In this document: piece after piece, positions 1 to 4,420 of the stretch
Layout of the letters: each line of letters opens with the position of its first letter
Numbering within the stretch: position 1 is the stretch's first letter
NCBI GenBank assembly: GCA_003167055.1
Contig: PMUE01000294.1
Location: 1 to 6,433, forward strand
Direction: 5' to 3'
Length of the DNA: 6,433 nucleotides
Source of the DNA: Vulcanimicrobiota bacterium
GTDB taxonomy: Bacteria; Vulcanimicrobiota; Vulcanimicrobiia; Vulcanimicrobiales; Vulcanimicrobiaceae
The notes under the pieces: model-generated
Seen by the model: only the letters and a program-made list of their open reading frames with translations
What the model was told of the DNA's origin: nothing
The model's database searches: none
Position numbers and translations under genes: made by a program

Positions 1-374
1 ACGGGTGCGGCGGCACGCTGGGCGGCTTCGAGCGCTTCGTCCAGCGCGTCGGGCAGTTCGCGGCCGTAGTCGCGCAACTGCACGATTTCGCGCTGAAAAC
101 CGGGAGAATCGACGAAAATCTCGCTGGTAATACCCTGTGCGCCGGCGGAGTTGAGCGGAGGAAGCGAGCGCCCGCTGTTATCGGCAAATCCGCACGTATT
201 AATGAAGCCCGGAGCAAGAATTTTTCCGCGTGCGTCAACACGATTTGGTGCATCAATCGCGCTGCAATCACCAATACGCGCAATACGATCGCCGGCCAGC
301 GCGAGGTCCGTCGAGAAGCGCGGACGCCCGGTACCGTCAATAACTGTGGCGCCTGTAATCACCGTCGAAAGCAC
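1..374 (-). CDS. Amidohydrolase, D-aminoacylase-like, N-terminal part, lacking the His-x-His metal motif
   Basis: Reading leftward from GTG at 374-372 gives an open frame of 124 codons that runs off the left edge. An AGGA lies about 10 bases upstream of the GTG, and an in-frame TAA lies seven codons before it, so the start is well bounded. Residues 5-58 match the N-terminal composite domain of the D-aminoacylase/dihydroorotase superfamily: VITGATVIDGTGRPRF, then LAGDRIARIGD, then GKILAPGFI. The family normally continues PGFID-x-H-x-H, the first two metal ligands. Here the text is PGFINTCGFADN, with Cys61 and Phe63 at the His positions. Residues 80-85 (QGITSE) resemble the family's QGVTT segment. 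The text then passes quickly to LRDYGRELPDALDEAL (100-115), which resembles a segment normally much further on, so a catalytic loop region seems missing. It may be a pseudoenzyme or a divergent subfamily. The fold assignment is fairly sure; activity is unknown. It is divergently arranged with the KGG genes. Confidence 0.75.
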   Translation of the reverse strand, partial: MLSTVITGATVIDGTGRPRFSTDLALAGDRIARIGDCSAIDAPNRVDARGKILAPGFINTCGFADNSGRSLPPLNSAGAQGITSEIFVDSPGFQREIVQLRDYGRELPDALDEALEAAQRAAAP

Positions 375-390
375 GAACTCAAAATCCTGG

Positions 391-415
391 GTTTAGCGAG
401 CGGGCGGGTGGGCAT
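391..415 (+). promoter_or_regulatory. Candidate SigB-like general-stress promoter for the KGG genes
   Basis: GTTTAG (391-396), a 13-base spacer, then GGGCAT (410-415). The Bacillus SigB consensus is GTTTAA, 12-15 bases, GGGTAT, so each half matches 5 of 6. It sits 43 bases before the first KGG start, and the B. subtilis KGG-type gene gsiB is a classic SigB target. A housekeeping reading (TTTAGC, 17 bases, TATACC) is weaker. The site is short and the background GC-rich, so chance is possible, and it is not known from this window that the organism has a SigB-type factor. Confidence 0.3.
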
Positions 416-440
416 ATACCGTGCGTATCCTTTTCTACAT

Positions 441-446
441 GGAGGG
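441..446 (+). promoter_or_regulatory. Ribosome binding site of the first KGG gene
   Basis: GGAGGG is a strong Shine-Dalgarno sequence, but it stands 11 bases before the ATG at 458, somewhat further than usual. The nearer ATG at 447 follows it immediately, is too close to be used, and opens only a 14-codon frame. Confidence 0.6.
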
Positions 447-457
447 ATGAAACCCAG

Positions 458-664
458 ATGTCGATCCAAGAAGAACCGCAGGGCGGTATGAGTGTACGCG
501 AGGCCGGCCGACGTGGCGGCGAACGCGTCAAAGCGAAATACGGTACCGAGTTTTACGAAGAGATCGGCCGCAAAGGCGGCGAGGCCACGAAAACCAAGTA
601 CGGCCCTTCGTTCTACGAAGTGATTGGACAAAAAGGCGGACAGAAGCCAAAGCGCAAGTCGTAA
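458..664 (+). CDS. Small KGG-repeat stress protein (hydrophilin-like), copy 1
   Basis: A 68-residue, highly hydrophilic, Lys/Arg/Glu/Gly-rich protein without signal peptide or membrane segment, so cytoplasmic. After MSVREAG it consists of 20-residue units of the form GxKGGxxxxxxYGxxFYExI: residues 17-36, 37-56 and a partial unit 57-68. This is the KGG motif of stress-induced proteins (B. subtilis GsiB, E. coli YciG) and resembles the 20-residue motif of plant group 1 LEA (Em) proteins. Those families are linked to starvation, acid, heat or desiccation stress; a water-deficit protectant role here is inference. The start at 458 is chosen for the GGAGGG upstream. The ATG at 488 (MSVREAG, conserved in the second copy) is an alternative. 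It is followed after 6 bases, in the same frame, by a longer paralogue, so the two are probably co-transcribed. Confidence 0.85.
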   Translation: MSIQEEPQGGMSVREAGRRGGERVKAKYGTEFYEEIGRKGGEATKTKYGPSFYEVIGQKGGQKPKRKS

Positions 665-943
665 TTCACCATGACAGGGAAAAAAAGCGGCCCGGACGAG
701 GACGCAGCCAAAGAAATGTCGGTACGAGAAGCCGGCAAAAAAGGCGGCGACACCGTCCGTGACCGCTATGGTTCAACCTTTTACGAAGAAATCGGCCGCA
801 AAGGCGGTAAGGCGACGCGCGACCGGCATGGGGTCGAGTTTTACGAGTCGATTGGACAAAAAGGAGGCAAGGTCGTCAAGGAAAAGTACGGCCCCGACTT
901 TTATGAAGAGATCGGCCACAAGGGCGGACAGAAGGTCAAAAAA
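506..943 (+). repeat. Coding 60-bp tandem units (KGG motif) across two genes
   Basis: The units start at 506, 566 and 626 in copy 1 and at 734, 794, 854 and 914 in copy 2. DNA similarity is still high in places: 551-585 and 779-813 differ at 3 of 35 bases, and a 15-base run beginning GATTGGACAA is shared at 622 and 850. This points to duplication and unit-wise change within coding sequence. Confidence 0.8.
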
Positions 944-997
944 CTGATCGCGGAAGCGAAGAAAAAGCGCGCCGACGAAGCGTCCGAAAAAGGCTAA
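671..997 (+). CDS. KGG-repeat stress protein (hydrophilin-like), copy 2
   Basis: A 108-residue hydrophilic protein paralogous to the gene just upstream. A 15-residue leader is followed by MSVREAG and then three full 20-residue KGG units (22-41, 42-61, 62-81) plus a partial unit from 82. The tail is Lys/Ala/Glu-rich (KKLIAEAKKKRADEA, about 90-104) and likely helical. Each unit carries GxKGG and (Y/H)GxxFYExI. As with GsiB/YciG-type proteins, a disordered protectant role in stress is likely but not shown by sequence alone. There is no Shine-Dalgarno before ATG 671. The 6-base gap after the TAA of copy 1 suggests translational coupling, and an internal start at 716 (MSVREAG) is possible. The gene is one unit longer than copy 1, consistent with duplication plus gain or loss of a repeat. 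It ends immediately against the convergent lipoprotein gene. Confidence 0.85.
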   Translation: MTGKKSGPDEDAAKEMSVREAGKKGGDTVRDRYGSTFYEEIGRKGGKATRDRHGVEFYESIGQKGGKVVKEKYGPDFYEEIGHKGGQKVKKLIAEAKKKRADEASEKG

Positions 998-1009
998 CTA
1001 GTTACAGCC
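987..1009 (-). terminator. Candidate intrinsic terminator of the leftward lnt operon
   Basis: On the minus strand GGCT (1009-1006) pairs with AGCC (995-992). The inner part can pair further through AA/TT around CTAG, with a two-base bulge, and TTTTT (991-987) follows at once. The stem is short. It overlaps the lipoprotein stop codon and the end of the second KGG gene. No T-run serves the plus direction. Confidence 0.4.
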
Positions 1010-1504
1010 GCCCTGCGAGATCAACCGGCGCGCTTCCGCATCGACATCTTTTGGATTGACGCTCCCGTCGGGTTGCAGCGTCATCGCAAGTTTTGTTTTG
1101 GTCGTCCACGCTACGCCGTCGGCTTTGTAGTGCGCAATGTTGCATGGCGTGAACGTGATGTCTTGCCCGTGTAGGAAAAGCAACGTGAAGTTCTGCTTCG
1201 GCCATTCGGAGAGCAGCATTGCCTGATTGCCGAATTGGTATTCGAATGCTATTCCACGGTGGTCCGGGGTGTCGAGATCGCCAAGCGGCGGAATCACGGC
1301 CACTTTGAGGACCTGACGCGGCGGGACCCAAGGCCGGTAGCTGATTTTCGTTACCGCCTCCTCGAGCGGCATCACGACGCCGCGATCATCGATCAGCATC
1401 GGCGCAAGCGAAGGGGAAGCCTCGGCGGATGCGCCGCCCTTATGCGCGCACGCCGCGACAGCAAGAGCAGCCGCGCAGGCAAAAACCAGGCGTAAGCAAC
1501 GCAT
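998..1504 (-). CDS. Small predicted lipoprotein of unknown function
   Basis: A 168-residue protein read from ATG 1504-1502. The start is chosen because it places a lipoprotein signal peptide at the N-terminus: MRCLR, a hydrophobic stretch, and lipobox VAAC with the lipidated Cys19. The frame continues upstream to 1615, but that extension would bury the signal and overlap the LptC-like gene. After a Ser/Ala-rich linker (20-35) the mature domain contains YRPWVPP (56-62), VIPPLGDLDTP (70-80), FEYQFGNQAMLLSEW (88-102) and MTLQPDGSVNP (141-151). Two Cys outside the signal, Cys121 and Cys167 (penultimate residue), could form a disulfide. Ala at +2 would favour the outer membrane under E. coli rules. 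I do not recognise the family; the FEY...LLSEWP pattern loosely recalls DUF4367-type domains. It is the last gene of the lnt operon, 52 bases after the LptC-like gene. Confidence 0.75.
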   Translation of the reverse strand: MRCLRLVFACAAALAVAACAHKGGASAEASPSLAPMLIDDRGVVMPLEEAVTKISYRPWVPPRQVLKVAVIPPLGDLDTPDHRGIAFEYQFGNQAMLLSEWPKQNFTLLFLHGQDITFTPCNIAHYKADGVAWTTKTKLAMTLQPDGSVNPKDVDAEARRLISQGGCN

Positions 1505-1530
1505 GATTAACTTATCGGCCAACCGAGCAA

Positions 1531-1555
1531 GCGCCTCAAGCGGATTTGAGGGCGC
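1531..1555 (-). terminator. Intercistronic hairpin just after the LptC-like gene
   Basis: GCGCCTCAA (1531-1539) and TTGAGGGCGC (1546-1555) form a 9-bp stem with one bulged base and a 6-base loop. It starts 2 bases after the TAA of the LptC-like gene in the direction of transcription. The bases that follow (TTGCTCGGTT) are only partly T-rich, so attenuation, partial termination or RNA stabilisation is as likely as full termination. Confidence 0.4.
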
Positions 1556-1556
1556 A

Positions 1557-2114
1557 TTAGGTCCGGACTTCCGTGCTGCCGCCGATCGCGCCGAAATGGA
1601 TCTGGTCCTTGCCAAAATCGATCGTGATCGAGCTAAATGCCAGCGTCTGGCCCTCGGCGTGGAGGTAGCTGGGGTGCAGCATCTGGAGCAGCTTCGTCGC
1701 GTTGGTCCAGGTTACGAGATCGGTGTCGAACGAGCGTTTGAGCGGATCGCCGATCAGGACCACGGTGACCTTGCCGATCGCTGTAAAGTTGAGTGACATC
1801 GTATCGACGCTGATGCGTTCGGCACTGATCTTGAGGTAGGGCTTCCCATGCTTGAAGACGATTCCGTCGTGCACGCCCTCGACGGTGCCGGTCGTACCGT
1901 CGGCCGAGAGCTGCGCGTCGTGATAGTCGAAGCTCCACGATTTCGTCGTGATCCGGTTACCTTGGACGCGTCCGCCTCGCAGCGTGATCCCGGTCTGGTC
2001 GGGCGGCAGCGGCGGCGTGTCGAACCCGGCAAGAATCACACCGGCGATGAGCCAGATCGCCAGCGCCCCGCCGGCGATTGCGGCGATGAGCCGCCACTTC
2101 ACACGACGCATCAT
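1557..2114 (-). CDS. lptC: LptC-like inner-membrane-anchored LPS export protein
   Basis: A 185-residue protein close in length to E. coli LptC (191). It has a short basic N-terminus (MMRRVKWR), one membrane segment (about 8-30), a Pro-rich hinge (DTPPLPPDQ, 32-40) and then a β-rich periplasmic region (about 41-180) of the LptC/LptA (OstA-like) type. This contains TKSWSFDY (57-64), KISAERISVDT (95-105), RSFDTDLVTWTN (127-138) and ITIDF (163-167). LptC links the LptBFG transporter to the periplasmic LptA bridge and passes LPS onward. That role is from the family; identity here rests on architecture and context. The start ATG at 2114 overlaps the lnt TGA (ATGA), which shows translational coupling, while longer starts inside lnt lack this logic and would delay the membrane anchor. 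No lptA or lptB is visible. An OstA-like protein of another role cannot be excluded. Confidence 0.6.
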   Translation of the reverse strand: MMRRVKWRLIAAIAGGALAIWLIAGVILAGFDTPPLPPDQTGITLRGGRVQGNRITTKSWSFDYHDAQLSADGTTGTVEGVHDGIVFKHGKPYLKISAERISVDTMSLNFTAIGKVTVVLIGDPLKRSFDTDLVTWTNATKLLQMLHPSYLHAEGQTLAFSSITIDFGKDQIHFGAIGGSTEVRT

Positions 2115-3616
2115 CGAGCTTGCCCCGCATCGCGTCGTCCCGCAACGAGCAGCAAGAGCGCGTAGAACGCGATCAGCGCCAACCACACGCGCGTCGGACC
2201 CACGCGTGCAAAGAACGAGCCCACGGCCGGACCGACGAATCCGCTTGCGTTTCCCGGAACGTCGAGCGGTAAACGCGTCTGCCAGGTTCCGTCGGGTGCA
2301 ACGATCCCACTGATACCGGTCGCTGCCGCGCGAACCACGTATTCACCCGACTCGATCGCACGCATCTGCGCGATCTGCGCGTGTTGATACGGACCCGATG
2401 ACGTGCCGAACCACGCGTCGTCGGTTGCGATGACCAACACCCGCGCGCCGTGGCGTACCTCGTCGTAAGCAAGATCGCCGAATGCCGACTCCCAGCAGAT
2501 CAGCGCGCCGATCGAAAGACCGGTGCTCGTTGCGAACACGCCGCTACCGTCACCTTCCGCGTAGTTCCCATTGAGCGCACCGATGTAGGGCAGCCAAAAC
2601 AAAAATTGCTTGCCGGGAAAGTGCTCGGCAAACGGTACGAGTTGCCGCTTGTCGTACACGCCGGATATTCCCGTCGGCGTGAAGAGATAGAGCGAATTGT
2701 AGTACTGACCGTTGCGCAGTCGAATGCCCCCCACGACGATCGTCGCATTGGCTTGCTCTGCGAGCGCGGTGAATTGGGCGATAAGCTGCGGATCGCCGTT
2801 GAGCCCTTCGCCGTAGAGTGCGATCACCGTTTCGGGCCAGACGATCAATTGCGGGTGGTGTGCGATCGCAATCCGCGTCATCGCGGTGTAGAGCGTGACC
2901 GCACGCTGCAGCGAACCCGGCTGCCACTTGAGTGACTGTGCGATGTTAGCTTGAACGGCGACCACCGGTATGCGCGGCGCAGCCACGGCGCGTGCCGGCC
3001 ATGCGCTCCACGCGGCGCTTGCAGCAATGACGATTACGAGCGCGCACGACGCAAAAGCTCGCCACGTGCGTACGCTCAGCGCGTACGCGGCATACGCGCC
3101 GAGTGCGAATACGGTGAGTGTGAGCCCGCTCGTTCCGATGTACGCGCCGAGCGCCCGTAGCGTCGTCTCGACCTGCGTCGTGCCGAGTTGCGCAAACGGC
3201 ACGCCGATCACGCCGATCGAGCGCACCCATTCGGTAATCGCAAACGCGAGTGCCGCTGCAAGCGGAACAAGCGCCGGCACGATGCGACGCCGAGCGATCA
3301 CCGTCATCGCGCCGGCGAACGCAATTGCCAGCCCTTCGAGCGCGGCGCTGAAGACGACAGCAACGTACGCGAGCGGACCAACGGCGGTTTGAATCGTTGT
3401 GCTCCACCACCAAAACGCGATCGTGAAAAACACAATTCCACAGAGCCATCCCAGGAAGAAAGCACGCTTCAAGGATGCGCGTTGCCACGTCCAGAACAGC
3501 GCCCCAGCGCCGAGCGGTGCCGCCCACGCGAAACCTGCGCGCGGAAACGCTAGCGCGAACAGTACGCCGGAAAGTACCGCGATCAGCGCGGCGCGCAAGC
3601 GTTCCGAGGAAAGCAT
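2111..3616 (-). CDS. lnt: Apolipoprotein N-acyltransferase (Lnt)
   Basis: A 501-residue inner-membrane enzyme that adds the third acyl chain to the N-terminal Cys of lipoproteins, using phospholipid as donor. About seven hydrophobic segments (10-29, 31-43, 53-70, 81-107, 113-130, 157-180, 187-204) precede a nitrilase-fold domain (about 215-455), and a last membrane segment lies at 473-493. The catalytic triad is visible: Glu262 (IVWPE), Lys323 (YDKRQLVPFAE) and Cys374 (ICWES); E. coli has E267, K335 and C387. Trp231 (QSLKW) and Glu331 also match essential residues. E. coli Tyr388, next to the Cys, is Trp375 here. The start ATG 3616 is chosen because it begins MLSSERLRAAL directly before the first membrane segment, as in E. 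coli. ATG 3661 and GTG 3694 are possible, but would overlap the divergent lipoprotein gene more, and none has a clear Shine-Dalgarno. It is first of a leftward operon and overlaps the LptC-like gene by 4 bases. Confidence 0.93.
   Translation of the reverse strand: MLSSERLRAALIAVLSGVLFALAFPRAGFAWAAPLGAGALFWTWQRASLKRAFFLGWLCGIVFFTIAFWWWSTTIQTAVGPLAYVAVVFSAALEGLAIAFAGAMTVIARRRIVPALVPLAAALAFAITEWVRSIGVIGVPFAQLGTTQVETTLRALGAYIGTSGLTLTVFALGAYAAYALSVRTWRAFASCALVIVIAASAAWSAWPARAVAAPRIPVVAVQANIAQSLKWQPGSLQRAVTLYTAMTRIAIAHHPQLIVWPETVIALYGEGLNGDPQLIAQFTALAEQANATIVVGGIRLRNGQYYNSLYLFTPTGISGVYDKRQLVPFAEHFPGKQFLFWLPYIGALNGNYAEGDGSGVFATSTGLSIGALICWESAFGDLAYDEVRHGARVLVIATDDAWFGTSSGPYQHAQIAQMRAIESGEYVVRAAATGISGIVAPDGTWQTRLPLDVPGNASGFVGPAVGSFFARVGPTRVWLALIAFYALLLLVAGRRDAGQAR
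3606..3610 (+). promoter_or_regulatory. Ribosome binding site fixing the plus-strand lipoprotein start
   Basis: GAGGA lies 4 bases before ATG 3615, slightly close but the clearest purine-rich site here. It lies inside lnt on the opposite strand and supports the start that yields a lipoprotein signal peptide, rather than the open frame upstream to 3399. Confidence 0.55.
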
Positions 3617-4412
3617 GATTCGTAGATCAGGTTTTGTGACGGGTTCAGTGGCGGCGCTCATTGCTTCGTCATGTGGCAGGCAGGTGACGCCCACCCGTCA
3701 AGGTATTGGCCCCGGCGGATTGGAGTCGGGCTTCATGAGCGTGAAGTTCAATGTCCAGACGGCATTCAACTTCTCCAGCGACTCCTACGCGATCGTCTTT
3801 AACACATCGGGAAGCCTCGTCACGCCCTTACCCAACACCAGCGTCAATAACTGGGCCGGGTTTTCGATGGCCATCGTGGTCGGCGGCGTCGGCGGGACCA
3901 TTTCGCCGTATCCTTTCTCGTTTTTTCGGCCCAACAACACCACCCAGAGCCCGGTGCTGTATCCGATCGGCGCGACACCGCAGCAGTTAACACTGCAGCT
4001 CGGAAGCAACGGCCAGAGCAATCAGTTTACGGTAATCTTCGATCGCGTGCTGGCGCTCTTCAACGCATCCACGTCACCGTCACCCAGCCCGACGACGTCA
4101 GCGTCGGCGACGCCGAGTCCCAGCGCAAGCCCAAGCGGCAACCCAAGTCCGTCGCCGACCCCTACCGGCGTTGCTGTGTCCAACATCTGGAATTTTAACT
4201 TCTTTGTGATCCAAGGCCAGCCGGTGAATTATGCGCCGGTGGGAACCATTATCGACTCACTCGGTGCCGGCGGCGCAAACGACCAAACCTATGTATCGCA
4301 ACAGCTCAATGTCGCCGACGCCTTCGATACCGGTGCATTTTACGTGCAATCGGGCCAGCATCCGTCGATAAATGACGCCATCGCCAGCGGAGACATCGCA
4401 AACAATCCCTAG
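3615..4412 (+). CDS. Predicted lipoprotein with Ser/Pro/Thr linker, unknown function
   Basis: A 265-residue protein. The N-terminus MIRRSGFVTGSVAALIASSCG is a lipoprotein-type signal ending at Cys20, and the Arg-Arg followed by Phe resembles a twin-arginine signal with one extra residue. Residues 38-150 look β-rich (SVKFNVQTAF, YAIVFNTSG, WAGFSMAIVVGG, LTLQLG, FTVIFDRVLALF). Residues 151-184 are an extreme low-complexity linker of Ser, Pro, Thr and Ala. Residues 186-260 form a second ordered part (NIWNFNFFVIQG, APVGTIIDSLG, VADAFDTGAFYV). The linker may join two domains or interrupt one. The lipidated protein would be a substrate of the neighbouring Lnt. The start is supported by GAGGA and by the signal peptide. 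It lies between lnt and lptD on the opposite strand, sharing two bases with the likely lnt start and four with the lptD stop. I do not recognise the family. Confidence 0.8.
   Translation: MIRRSGFVTGSVAALIASSCGRQVTPTRQGIGPGGLESGFMSVKFNVQTAFNFSSDSYAIVFNTSGSLVTPLPNTSVNNWAGFSMAIVVGGVGGTISPYPFSFFRPNNTTQSPVLYPIGATPQQLTLQLGSNGQSNQFTVIFDRVLALFNASTSPSPSPTTSASATPSPSASPSGNPSPSPTPTGVAVSNIWNFNFFVIQGQPVNYAPVGTIIDSLGAGGANDQTYVSQQLNVADAFDTGAFYVQSGQHPSINDAIASGDIANNP
4065..4166 (+). repeat. Low-complexity Ser/Pro/Thr-encoding stretch
   Basis: About 34 codons made almost only of Ser, Pro, Thr and Ala, with irregular short repeats such as SPSPSP and SPSAS. It is typical of extracytoplasmic linkers and prone to length change by slippage. 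Confidence 0.7.
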
Positions 4413-4420
4413 AGATTGTT
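4401..4420. repeat. Inverted repeat spanning two convergent stop codons
   Basis: AACAATC (4401-4407) and GATTGTT (4414-4420) are perfect 7-base arms around a 6-base loop that holds the shared CTAG of both stop codons. The stem is AT-rich and no T-run follows on either strand, so a terminator role is doubtful. It is the only candidate structure at this junction. Confidence 0.35.

Noticed and set aside
447..491. A 14-codon frame (MKPRC...) whose TGA overlaps the ATG at 488 of an alternative KGG start, like a leader peptide
   Set aside because: Its ATG touches the Shine-Dalgarno directly, leaving no workable spacing, and the overlap is probably chance.
359..631. Minus-strand 90-codon frame opposite the first KGG gene
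   Set aside because: Antisense to a clear repeat protein. Its own translation shows no family motif, and it would overlap the amidohydrolase start.
506..943. Regular 60-bp repeats that could suggest a CRISPR or minisatellite
   Set aside because: They keep frame and encode the conserved KGG unit, with changes mostly fitting protein-level constraint; there are no unique spacers.
1505..1615. Upstream extension of the small lipoprotein to 1615
   Set aside because: It would put 37 residues before a textbook lipoprotein signal and overlap the end of the LptC-like gene.
2115..2186. Longer start of the LptC-like gene inside lnt
   Set aside because: The added residues are lnt sequence in another frame; the ATGA overlap at 2114-2111 is the natural start.
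2450..2935. Long plus-strand frame opposite lnt
   Set aside because: Lnt carries its full catalytic set in the minus frame; the opposite frame is Arg-rich without motifs, as expected of a GC-rich shadow.
3399..3614. Upstream extension of the plus-strand lipoprotein frame
   Set aside because: It is antisense to the lnt membrane region, hides the signal peptide, and lacks the ribosome site seen before 3615.
3696..3701. TTGACG on the minus strand as a -35 box for lnt
   Set aside because: No acceptable -10 sequence lies 16-19 bases downstream.
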